The notes beneath the pieces were generated by a model that saw only the letters and a list, made by a program, of their open reading frames with translations, searched no databases and was not told where the DNA came from. Source: Nitrospira sp. (GTDB lineage: Bacteria; Nitrospirota; Nitrospiria; Nitrospirales; Nitrospiraceae). From it: DNA of 13,101 nucleotides. Both the position numbers and the translations under genes were made by a program. Of the stretch, positions 1 to 6,154 are shown in pieces. Position 1 is the stretch's first letter; each line of letters begins with the position of its first letter. The DNA is taken from the NCBI GenBank assembly GCA_025360665.1, contig JANYBU010000117.1, positions 1 to 13,101 of the forward strand. The letters are read 5' to 3'.

Positions 1-315
1 TCACTTGGCCAGCTCTTTCCTACCATTGATAGGGTATTCGCGGCTTTTTCAAAACGGATCCCGACCGGAGCGTTGAACAAATTCCTTCAGGAGATTCTCG
101 CCACCCACCCCCTGCCGGTGCGCAAAGGCAAACCGACGAAGATCACCAAGTCTGCCTTCATGACCCAGGTCGCGACACAACCACCAGTCTTTGCGTTGTT
201 TGTCGGCCACCCGGACAATATCACGCCCGCCTATCTCCGCTTTCTCGAGAACCAACTCCGCGAAGAGTATGGATTCGAGGGAACCCCGATTCGCATGTTG
301 GTTCGAAAGAAATAA
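1..315 (+). CDS. der: GTPase Der (EngA), C-terminal fragment
   Basis: This is the last 104 codons of a gene that enters from the left edge of the window. Der is an essential GTPase with two G domains that acts in maturation of the 50S ribosomal subunit. Only the C-terminal KH-like domain, which contacts the ribosome, is visible here. The diagnostic parts are a segment of about 18 residues on basic PVRKGKPTKITK, then the strand TQVATQPPVFALFV, the helix YLRFLENQLREEYGF and the ending EGTPIRMLVRKK, which match the usual Der carboxy terminus. The reading frame is open from base 1 and ends at TAA 313-315. The G domains lie outside the window, so GTPase function cannot be judged here. No clear terminator hairpin follows the stop. 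Confidence 0.9.
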   Translation, partial: SLGQLFPTIDRVFAAFSKRIPTGALNKFLQEILATHPLPVRKGKPTKITKSAFMTQVATQPPVFALFVGHPDNITPAYLRFLENQLREEYGFEGTPIRMLVRKK

Positions 316-422
316 CCGGTTCAATTTCTGCCACCACGACACCGTCTTTGTGCGCAACCTGGTTCTAGACGTCACGTTGTGATCGGTATTCGCAGAATAG
401 TCGCGCTTTCTCCATCCCTGCC

Positions 423-995
423 ATGGGTGCAACTCTTGCACAGTCCGGAGAACATTTCCCCGAAAGGATGCGCGTGCCACGATCATCTCAGCAGAACCAG
501 CTCAACTCCCCGCAGAATGATGTCTCGGGAACAATGGAGACGGCCCCCAACGGAACAGGTTCGAGGCAACAACCCCTTCTCTCTTCCCCCGACTCTGGCA
601 TGATCGTGTTTTCCTCATCTGCTCGCATCCTGCACATGAATGGACCAGCTCGTGCACTGATGGCGTTGTTCGGTAAGTCCCATGAGCTCTGGCCGCAGAT
701 GGCACCCGAATCCATGCCGTCCATCCTCACGGAGTTCTGTTACGACGTGCTGGCGCAGCTTCAATGTCGAATCGAGGCGCAGGACTGGGCACAATTCGAA
801 ATGCGCCGTATCTGCCACATGGTCACACCATCCCTTTTGCTCACAGGGTTCGGCGTGCCGAATTCAACCAACCGTGAGCTCCGGATCATCCTGACCCTCA
901 ACCCCCTGCCATCCACTCCTTGCGCAGCCGCGGATTCACGGCATCTCCACCCGCCGACCGACCTACACGTTCCCGTCAGTGGCGCAATTTCGTAA
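423..995 (+). CDS. Small PAS-like domain protein of unknown function
   Basis: This encodes up to 190 residues. From about residue 58 it reads like one PAS-type sensor domain: GMIVFSSSARILHMN is a typical first strand followed by a helix, and LLLTGFGVP and RIILTLNPL near residues 137-160 look like the closing strands. No kinase, cyclase or DNA-binding domain is attached. The N-terminal 55 residues and the last 30 look disordered and rich in Pro, Ser and Gln. No signal peptide or membrane segment is seen. The start is unresolved: ATG codons in frame lie at 423, 468 and 534, none with a good Shine-Dalgarno sequence, and 534 would place the domain closer to the N-terminus. A stand-alone PAS protein could bind a small ligand or partner, but no function can be assigned. 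That it is coding rests on the PAS-like pattern. Confidence 0.6.
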   Translation: MGATLAQSGEHFPERMRVPRSSQQNQLNSPQNDVSGTMETAPNGTGSRQQPLLSSPDSGMIVFSSSARILHMNGPARALMALFGKSHELWPQMAPESMPSILTEFCYDVLAQLQCRIEAQDWAQFEMRRICHMVTPSLLLTGFGVPNSTNRELRIILTLNPLPSTPCAAADSRHLHPPTDLHVPVSGAIS

Positions 996-1035
996 GGGCA
1001 TCGCCTTCCGAGTCACTGTGGTGGCGGCTTTCGCC

Positions 1036-1064
1036 TTGACTCCTCGTAGGCATCATGTTATTCG
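1036..1064 (+). promoter_or_regulatory. Possible sigma70-type promoter upstream of the duplicated-domain exported protein
   Basis: TTGACT (1036-1041) matches 5 of 6 bases of a -35 box. It lies 17 bp before TATTCG (1059-1064), a weak -10 box that is preceded by an extended -10 TG at 1056-1057. The box ends 9 nt before the ATG at 1074, which would make the transcript nearly leaderless. The weak -10 keeps the confidence low. Confidence 0.3.
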
Positions 1065-1073
1065 CTCACGCTG

Positions 1074-1976
1074 ATGATGCATCCCGCACATACAGAGACT
1101 CATTTCCCTGCGGTTCGCGACAACCCCCAGCCCCCCGCGATGCGCGATTCCTCTCTTCGCAGGCTGCAGCGGCGTGTGCTCGAGGCCCTCTGCGCCGGGG
1201 TGGTCGTCGTCACCCTTCTCGGCCCCGTCCGGGCCGAGGAACCACCTGCGCCAGCTGGAATGCCCTCGCTCCCAGCCGCTGAACCCCCTGTTCCAACCCC
1301 TGCCGCCGTTGACCCAGTCACGATTGATCCCTTCATACAGTTACGGGGATCGGTGTGGCGGACCAAGGCTGGGATCGTCTTTCTCAAGACCCCGATCGGA
1401 CTGCTGACCCTCACTTCTAAAACAACGCTGAAGGATCTTAAAGCCTCGCAGGAAGTACTCTTTTGGGTGCACGAGCGCCATTCCGTCGTCGAGATCCGAA
1501 AAAGGGCCGACGGATCGTTGGTCCATCGCTACCTCAGCGGGCCAATGACGTCCGGGGCCGATGTGCCGAGAACGTTACGCTGGTGGGGGCCTGACGGTGA
1601 CCAAACTGTCCATGTCGGCACTCAGGAAGAACACCTCACCGACTATCACGAGGGAGATCTGCTGACCGTCGAAGTCGATGACACGAATACCATCAGCGGG
1701 GTCCACGACATGCAATTTGACCTGCAGGTCGGCCAAGCCCCGCCGGTCGGAGCCGACGTGCAGCTCCTCCTCTCAGGAACCGTGTCCAAGCTCAAATCCA
1801 ACTTCGTCTTTGTCCGAACCCCCATCGGCCTGGTCATGCTCAATTCGAAGATCGGGATCCCTCGTGTGAAGGTGGGACAACTGTTGACGTTACACATCGA
1901 CCATGAGCATCTGGCCGTCACATTCCCATCTACCGAGACACCAACTCCCCGACGCAGTGCCTCACCGATCCCCTAA
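1074..1976 (+). CDS. Exported protein with duplicated ~52-residue beta-rich domain, function unknown
   Basis: This encodes 300 residues. A Sec signal peptide is visible: basic RRLQRRV, then the hydrophobic run ALCAGVVVVTLLG, and a likely cut after PVRA at residue 54. A proline-rich linker follows to about residue 85. The mature part contains two ungapped copies of a 52-residue unit, at residues 90-141 and 233-284. They share G-S/T-V near the start, VFLKTPIGLL in one against VFVRTPIGLV in the other, and LTSK against LNSK. The stretch between them (about 190-213, EGDLLTVEVDDTN) resembles the second half of the unit, so there may be two and a half repeats of an OB-like barrel. I do not recognise the family. 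The start is uncertain: ATG 1140 would give a shorter, more ordinary signal peptide, but the possible promoter favours 1074. It is probably periplasmic or envelope-associated. Confidence 0.75.
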   Translation: MMHPAHTETHFPAVRDNPQPPAMRDSSLRRLQRRVLEALCAGVVVVTLLGPVRAEEPPAPAGMPSLPAAEPPVPTPAAVDPVTIDPFIQLRGSVWRTKAGIVFLKTPIGLLTLTSKTTLKDLKASQEVLFWVHERHSVVEIRKRADGSLVHRYLSGPMTSGADVPRTLRWWGPDGDQTVHVGTQEEHLTDYHEGDLLTVEVDDTNTISGVHDMQFDLQVGQAPPVGADVQLLLSGTVSKLKSNFVFVRTPIGLVMLNSKIGIPRVKVGQLLTLHIDHEHLAVTFPSTETPTPRRSASPIP

Positions 1977-2010
1977 CCGACAACCAATACATATAGCGGC
2001 CCTGACCGAG

Positions 2011-2122
2011 CAGGATGCTCAAAAAGGCCTCCAGCAAGGCCGTAGCGAGCGAAGAGGCGAGCCGTACTCTGTGTTGTACGTCGAGCCTCTGAGCGAAGCG
2101 AGAGGCCTTTTTCAGCTTCCTG
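2011..2122. repeat. Palindromic intergenic repeat, likely bidirectional terminator (family R1)
   Basis: The outer arms 2011-2031 and 2102-2122 are inverted copies matching at 19 of 21 positions. They include a perfect 11-bp pair, aaaaaggcctc and gaggccttttt, so each strand ends the hairpin in a run of five T. A second, inner hairpin pairs gaggcgagccgtac (2053-2066) with gtacgtcgagcctc (2076-2089) at 11 of 14 positions. The element fills the gap between the exported-protein gene and the sigma-factor promoter, and it could terminate the former. A half copy on the opposite strand at 5990-6031 shows that this is a dispersed repeat and not only a local terminator. Confidence 0.75.
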
Positions 2123-2132
2123 CCAGGTTTGC

Positions 2133-2161
2133 TTGACAGGCCTCAGCCAAGCCCCTAGACT
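2133..2161 (+). promoter_or_regulatory. Sigma70-type promoter for the ECF sigma operon
   Basis: TTGACA (2133-2138) is a perfect -35 box. After a 17-bp spacer comes TAGACT (2156-2161), which matches 4 of 6 bases of the -10 consensus. The ATG of the sigma-factor gene begins 11 nt after the -10 box and has no Shine-Dalgarno sequence, so the transcript would be leaderless or nearly so. The promoter looks housekeeping, not ECF-type, suggesting basal expression of the module. Confidence 0.6.
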
Positions 2162-2172
2162 TCGCGCCAGAC

Positions 2173-2793
2173 ATGCGCGCCCCTACTCACAAAACGCCAA
2201 CCCAACGCCCAGCCATACGAGAGCCTGACGAATTTGATAGGCTGTACCGAGACCATGTCGATCTGATTTATCGGTACGCACACCGCCTGTGCGGCGAAGC
2301 GGAGTCGGCAAAGGACCTCGTTCAAGAGACCTTTCTCAATGCCTACCGGGGACTTAAAGATTTTCGAGGCGAGTCGCAGGTCTCCACCTGGCTCTATACC
2401 ATCGCGTCACGGGCCTGCATACGGATGCGGCGCAAGCGCAAAGGGCAGCCGGAACACGAACTGTCGCTTGATGAATTTGTGCCCACATCGGAAGGAGAAT
2501 TTCACCTCCAGATCCCGATGGACGGGCTCAGTCCCGAAGAGGCACTGCAGAACAAAGAGCTCCGGCAGGCCCTCGACCAGGCGATCGAGAAACTGCCAAA
2601 AAAGTATCGAATGGCCCTGGTGCTCCGCGATATGGAAGGGTTAAGTGCCAAAGAAGTGGGGACCATCATGGGCGTGAATGAGCGCGCCGTAAAATCGCGA
2701 CTGCACCGAGCACGCTTGTTTGTGCGGCGGGAGCTCAGCGCCCACGGCATCACCCACCATGATGACCACAAGTCTGGAGGCTTGCGCTCATGA
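2173..2793 (+). CDS. ECF-family RNA polymerase sigma factor (RpoE/SigR-like)
   Basis: This encodes 206 residues, normal for extracytoplasmic-function sigma factors, which direct core RNA polymerase to stress-response promoters. Region sigma-2 spans about residues 20-90: FDRLYRDHVDLIYRYAHRL, then DLVQETFLNAYRGLKDF for core binding and -10 recognition, then STWLYTIASRACIRMRRKRK. Region sigma-4 spans about 128-188, with LPKKYRMALVLRDMEGLS followed by the helix-turn-helix AKEVGTIMGVNERAVKSRLH that reads the -35 element. The long acidic linker (about 96-127) is unremarkable. The His-rich tail HGITHHDDHK could bind metal, but that is speculative. The gene overlaps the next by 4 bases (ATGA), so the two proteins are almost certainly made together and interact. 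Its target promoters are not identifiable here. Confidence 0.95.
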   Translation: MRAPTHKTPTQRPAIREPDEFDRLYRDHVDLIYRYAHRLCGEAESAKDLVQETFLNAYRGLKDFRGESQVSTWLYTIASRACIRMRRKRKGQPEHELSLDEFVPTSEGEFHLQIPMDGLSPEEALQNKELRQALDQAIEKLPKKYRMALVLRDMEGLSAKEVGTIMGVNERAVKSRLHRARLFVRRELSAHGITHHDDHKSGGLRS

Positions 2794-3095
2794 CCAAGAA
2801 GAAGACGTCGGCGCCAAAGAAACAGTCCGGGCCATCGTCTCACCGCCATACGCATGGCCAAGGCCATTGCGTGGATCTTCTCCGGCAGTTGTCTGCCTAT
2901 ATCGACGACGAACTCCCGTCTGACATTTGCCGGGAGATACGCCGACATCTGGGAGACTGTCCGAATTGCGAAGTCTTCATCGCCTCCCTCCAGCACACCG
3001 TCACGCTCTGCCGACATCGTCCAGTCCCACGGTTGACGTCGGTCGACCGGGTGAACATGCGCCGCGCGATCCTCGATGCGGCCAACGCACGGTGA
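2790..3095 (+). CDS. Soluble zinc-binding anti-sigma factor (ZAS family)
   Basis: This encodes 101 residues. The centre, HCVDLLRQLSAYIDDELP and then IRRHLGDCPNC, is the helix pair and zinc site of ZAS anti-sigma factors. Cys27, His53, Cys57 and Cys60 give the spacing C-x25-H-x3-C-x2-C, the same as I remember for the thiol-redox sensor RsrA. Such proteins hold their sigma factor until oxidation or metal change releases it. No transmembrane helix is present, so it is cytosolic, unlike RseA-type anti-sigmas. Two further cysteines, Cys47 and Cys74, are available. The N-terminus is Lys- and His-rich (about residues 3-26). It overlaps the sigma gene (ATGA, 2790-2793) and the cupredoxin gene (GTGA, 3092-3095), so all three form one translationally coupled unit. 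Redox sensing is inferred from motif spacing only. Confidence 0.85.
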   Translation: MTKKKTSAPKKQSGPSSHRHTHGQGHCVDLLRQLSAYIDDELPSDICREIRRHLGDCPNCEVFIASLQHTVTLCRHRPVPRLTSVDRVNMRRAILDAANAR

Positions 3096-3679
3096 GAGGG
3101 ACGCTCGGGCTCATGTGCCTGGCTCTGCTACTAGCGACTCCCGCAAGGAGCCTGTCCGACACTGACCTTTCTACTGTGGCGAACGATCTGCCGCCATCTG
3201 CGTCGTTCTCGGCCCAAAAAAATCCTCACTGTATTCCAGCGAATACACCTCCGGTTTTTCCGGGCCTGCGGCCTTGCATCTGGCCGCACCTCCTTCGCCT
3301 CGTCACGAACGGCAATGTCGAACAGGCTCCTGGCGCACTCCCAACCGAAGTCGAGGTGGAATCGGTCACCATAGAGATCCGCGGACGGATGTTCATTCCG
3401 AATCACGTCCTCTTACATCATAATCAAGAGACAGCGCTACGGTTCCGCAACCACGATACGGAACTCCATAGCGTGGTGGCCAAGGAGCTTTTCTTCGGCG
3501 TCGGCCTCAACGTAAGCGGCAACGGGGCCCCGGAGTTTGGTCCAGACGGACTCAAGCGGGTGATCATCCCACCTGAGGGCCTGATCGAAATTCAGTTCAC
3601 GCCGGCACGTACCGGAACCTTCTCGTACCTGTGCGACATGCCCGGTCATGACATGAGAGCCGTGATCGTGGTCGAATAG
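3092..3679 (+). CDS. Exported cupredoxin (type-1 copper protein) carrying an in-frame MITE insertion
   Basis: This encodes 195 residues. I chose the GTG at 3092, which overlaps the anti-sigma stop codon as GTGA and supplies a proper signal peptide, RGTLGLMCLALLLATPA; the ATG at 3113 would lack the basic N-terminus. The cupredoxin fold occupies about residues 83-195. Type-1 copper ligands can be assigned as His126 (TELHSVV), Cys181 (FSYLC), His186 (PGHD) and Met188. The protein should act in the periplasm, in electron transfer or copper handling. Residues 19-80 are encoded by a 186-bp repeat element whose second copy lies downstream. This stretch is not cupredoxin sequence and separates the signal peptide from the domain. 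Because the insertion is exactly 62 codons without a stop, the gene stays open. Whether the signal peptide is still processed is unknown. Coupling to the sigma/anti-sigma pair suggests stress-linked expression. Confidence 0.85.
   Translation: MRGTLGLMCLALLLATPARSLSDTDLSTVANDLPPSASFSAQKNPHCIPANTPPVFPGLRPCIWPHLLRLVTNGNVEQAPGALPTEVEVESVTIEIRGRMFIPNHVLLHHNQETALRFRNHDTELHSVVAKELFFGVGLNVSGNGAPEFGPDGLKRVIIPPEGLIEIQFTPARTGTFSYLCDMPGHDMRAVIVVE
3146..3331 (+). mobile_element. MITE-like element, copy 1, inside the cupredoxin gene
   Basis: This 186-bp element is bounded by 16-bp inverted repeats: AGGAGCCTGTCCGACA at 3146-3161 and its complement at 3316-3331, with one mismatch at 3321. It is clearly homologous over its whole length to the copy at 3935-4119 (about nine bases in ten agree by eye). 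It contains no transposase, so it would have to be mobilised in trans. Its interior holds two small hairpins (gtattc/gaatac and tgcggcc/ggccgca types). No convincing target-site duplication is visible. It is read as 62 codons of the cupredoxin. Confidence 0.85.
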
Positions 3680-3704
3680 CCAGGAGAGAGGGCCCCTCTA
3701 CGAG

Positions 3705-3814
3705 TGTGGTTTGTCTGGTTGATCTGGTTTGTTTTGTTCATCTGGTTGATTTGGTTCATCTGGTTAGTTTCGTTCAACCAAACAAACGAGACAGACCAAA
3801 CAAACCAAATAACG
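3705..3814. repeat. TGGTT-rich low-complexity tract with inverted AACCA arm
   Basis: The left part (about 3705-3774) is a run of variants of TGGTT/TGTTT/TGATT, almost free of A-rich words. The right part (about 3776-3812) is the inverted form, built from AACCAAACAAAC-like words. Together they make an imperfect palindrome with unequal arms. A 76-codon frame reads through it, giving alternating Val, Leu and Asp residues, but it has no ribosome site and the composition follows from the repeat. The rest of this non-coding gap (3815-3934) holds gctggcggactgtttcaac (3825-3843), which weakly resembles an R1 repeat end, and no gene that I can support. Confidence 0.7.
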
Positions 3815-3934
3815 GTCTTCTTACGCTGGCGGACTGTTTCAACAACCTGCTAGCCAGCGAATCGGCATCCCTGGCCCCTTTCAGATCCTTAAAACAGCAT
3901 GGTAGAGTTCCGCCATCTTTTCGTCCTTCATATT

Positions 3935-4119
3935 AGGAGCCTGTCCGACATGTCCTTTCTACTGTGGCGAACGATCTGTGGCCATCTGCATTGTTCTCGG
4001 CCCGAAAAAATCCTCAATGTATTCCAACGAATACACTTCCGGTTTTTCCTGGCCTGCGGCCTCGCATCTGGCCGCACCTCCTTCGCCTCGTCACGAACGG
4101 CAATGTCGGACAGGCTCCT
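3935..4119 (+). mobile_element. MITE-like element, copy 2, abutting the next gene
   Basis: This 185-bp copy has perfect 16-bp terminal inverted repeats (3935-3950 and 4104-4119). If the inner GGAGCC/GGCTCC boundary is used, a possible TTA duplication flanks it, but copy 1 shows none, so this may be chance. Internal hairpins are gtattc (4019-4024) with gaatac (4029-4034), and tgcggcc (4055-4061) with ggccgca (4070-4076). It ends one base before the Shine-Dalgarno sequence of the 4136 gene, so it replaces the native upstream region and could affect that gene's transcription. Confidence 0.85.
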
Positions 4120-4135
4120 TAGGGGAGCGTACGAC

Positions 4136-5851
4136 ATGATGCGTCTGCAGATCTTCCAACGTAGCCGGTTCACGATCCTGCTCCTTGCCGGAACCTTGTC
4201 GATGGTCACTGCGATGACCCTGATCGAACCCTCATCGGCATCCGCCGCCGCTGCAAAGAAGTCGAAGAAGGCCGTCACCTCAGCTGAATCGACAGCTCAG
4301 CGTTACGCCGAAGCGATGGGAGCGGGGAACAAGGTGGGCGTCGGCCAGCTCGACTTCGCCTGTCAATATCCCCTCGTGGCTGCAGCCCCCCATGGCATCA
4401 AGACCAATCCGACCGACTCCGACCTCGTCTACGACTCCTGCTGGCAGCGCCTGCAAGAGGCCCATGCCTCCACCCTCCTCAGAAGCGATGTCGGCATGGA
4501 GGTCGTGTGGCCCAGTAATGGTGAGCTAGTCTTTTTCAGTGAAGACCTCAACCGCTATCCCGCCTCGGCCTTCGTGACCGACTCGCTGGGTCTCACGCCG
4601 CCGGGAACCGGATTCCATATTCACATTGTCGGAAGCGCGCCGCTCCCGTCGGCCTCGTTCCGTCTTCGACCGAATGGCCCGATTGTGGCGGTGCCGACCA
4701 CCTTGGTGAAACTGTCCATCAGCTACCAGGATCCTCTCACGGCCCCCTTGACCTATGCAGCCGGCTCGGTCAAATGGACCAGTACGATTAAGCGGACCAG
4801 GCGCGCCCTGAAGGAAATCACCACCCAATGGGTCGTCCTCTCCGGGCTGAAGAAACACGGCTTCGCGGGCGACCAGGCGGTCGTGAACCTTCCCGTCACC
4901 AGCGGAGACGTCTCCGGCAGTGGGGTCCAGGAAAAGATTCCGTTCATCACGGAAACCAGCCGTCCCCTCCCCGACTCGCTAGTCTGGTGGGGACCGACGG
5001 ATCTCCCGGGTCTCTTAATCGCCGGGGCAGCTCGTGCGGCCACCTTTCCGGAACTGCGTGACCGCGTGGCCATGTTGAACCGTGTGCTCATCATCGACCC
5101 CAATCAGGCCGAGGCCCTCATGGTGCTGAGCCGGCACCTCTATGCCATCGTCCTGCGCGAGGCCATCCCCTTCCACAAACTCACGGTGAGGGACCCGGCG
5201 CTGGCCTTGGTGGTGAACGAGCATTTCTGGAACATCTACTCCCAATCAGTGCGCATGGACCTGTCGCTGGGGATGGAGATGGGTGGGTTCGACAAACCGA
5301 CGACCGCCGACTACCTGTACCGCATGCTCTCAGCTATGCAAACATTGGCTGTCGTACGGCCGGAACAACTCGATAACCGATTTCGACTAGGCGTCGCTTT
5401 ACGATGGAACAACGATCAGGAGCCTTCGATCGCGACCCACCAATCCCTGGTCAAGGCCATCCCGGTTGATCGACGAGCCGGCAGAGCCGAAGCCCTGATT
5501 CAGTTGGCCTGGTCCCGCATCAACAAAGTGGCTTGGAACCGCATCCTCGACGACTCAGACATTCGCGCTGCCTATCAGGATGCCGACGAAGCGCTTACAC
5601 TCGCCGACCTGCCACTCGATAAATTTATGGCCGAATACACCAAAGCCTACAGCTTGCTGTTCACGCCAGATCGGGACAATCGAGCGCTCTTGGAGCGACT
5701 GACGGAAGCCAAACGATGGTTTGCTGAAGTTCCCGGCCAGACTCCGGACATCTGGCAATTCTTCATCGGGGCAGAGTCGTTGAAGGCGGTGCTGGACGCA
5801 GATCCCATCTTCCAGCCTTTGCTGGCTCAGGCGGAGGAAAAGAAAGGGTGA
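4136..5851 (+). CDS. Large exported protein of unknown function with helical-repeat C-terminal half
   Basis: This encodes 571 residues. The start is ATG 4136 (or the adjacent ATG 4139), served by AGGGGAG at 4121-4127. The frame is open further upstream to 3899 only because it reads through the MITE, so that extension is rejected. The signal peptide is basic RLQIFQRSRF, hydrophobic TILLLAGTLSMVTAMTLI, and a likely cut after SASA near residue 38, followed by a short Lys-rich stretch. Residues about 50-290 form a beta-rich domain with Cys76 and Cys102, which could form a disulfide. Residues about 300-530 are helical and look TPR-like, for example ELRDRVAMLNRVLIIDPNQA at 306-325 and AYQDADEALTLADLPLDKFM at 479-498. 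I do not recognise a family. A periplasmic scaffold or binding role would fit the repeats, but this is inference. A hairpin repeat begins right after the stop. Confidence 0.8.
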   Translation: MMRLQIFQRSRFTILLLAGTLSMVTAMTLIEPSSASAAAAKKSKKAVTSAESTAQRYAEAMGAGNKVGVGQLDFACQYPLVAAAPHGIKTNPTDSDLVYDSCWQRLQEAHASTLLRSDVGMEVVWPSNGELVFFSEDLNRYPASAFVTDSLGLTPPGTGFHIHIVGSAPLPSASFRLRPNGPIVAVPTTLVKLSISYQDPLTAPLTYAAGSVKWTSTIKRTRRALKEITTQWVVLSGLKKHGFAGDQAVVNLPVTSGDVSGSGVQEKIPFITETSRPLPDSLVWWGPTDLPGLLIAGAARAATFPELRDRVAMLNRVLIIDPNQAEALMVLSRHLYAIVLREAIPFHKLTVRDPALALVVNEHFWNIYSQSVRMDLSLGMEMGGFDKPTTADYLYRMLSAMQTLAVVRPEQLDNRFRLGVALRWNNDQEPSIATHQSLVKAIPVDRRAGRAEALIQLAWSRINKVAWNRILDDSDIRAAYQDADEALTLADLPLDKFMAEYTKAYSLLFTPDRDNRALLERLTEAKRWFAEVPGQTPDIWQFFIGAESLKAVLDADPIFQPLLAQAEEKKG

Positions 5852-5947
5852 GGGATGGAGGCTGATGATCTTCTTTGCTCGCGCAACGCGCGGCCTGAGA
5901 AGGCCCTCGTTGGACGCGCGCAGTGGAAGATCAATCAGCCCCCACCC
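5852..5947 (-). repeat. Covarying hairpin repeat, copy A (family R2), directly after a stop codon
   Basis: A 52-nt core (5874-5925, minus orientation) is enclosed by outer arms 5852-5873 and 5926-5947, which pair with each other (ggctgatgatcttc with gaagatcaatcagcc, one bulge). The core aligns without gaps to the cores at 9790 and 9914. It folds as an 8-bp stem with a conserved G-A mismatch, a two-base bulge, a 5-bp stem, an internal loop, and a 4-bp apical stem with a TTCT-type loop. It starts immediately after the TGA of the 4136 gene, a terminator-like position, but no T-run follows. Confidence 0.8.
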
Positions 5948-5989
5948 CTAGAGAGATAACGAGCAAGCTTGGAAAGATCCTATTTTGAT

Positions 5990-6031
5990 CACTCGCTGCG
6001 GCCTTGCTGGACAGCCTTTTTGAGCATCCTG
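5990..6031 (-). repeat. Half copy of palindromic repeat R1
   Basis: The reverse complement of this stretch matches the left arm of the element at 2011-2051 (caggatgctcaaaaaggc, then tccagcaaggccg), with about five differences. The matching right arm is absent, so this is a truncated or recombined copy. It sits in the gap between the 4136 gene and aat. The rest of that gap up to 6154 holds no supported gene; a short frame at 6004-6204 reads through this repeat. Confidence 0.7.
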
Positions 6032-6154
6032 CAACTATTTTGACATCAGCGCTCACGGAAGATTCCATTGGCGTTGTGTGTATAAACCAAGTTTTCTCTC
6101 AGCCTGCTAGAAACCGAAGCCTTTTTGCGTCGCTTCACGTACACTGGCTCGGCC

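Noticed and set aside
3705..3814. CRISPR-like array or coding sequence in the TGGTT tract
   Set aside because: There are no constant-length repeats with unique spacers and no cas genes; the frame through it is low complexity without a ribosome site.
3899..4135. N-terminal extension of the large exported protein reading from 3899
   Set aside because: The extension is a translation of the MITE copy. A good ribosome site and signal peptide place the start at 4136.
3928..4278. 116-codon frame on the minus strand
   Set aside because: It mostly reads the reverse strand of the MITE; the same translation occurs antisense to copy 1 at 3131-3406. It reflects the repeat, with no ribosome site or domain.
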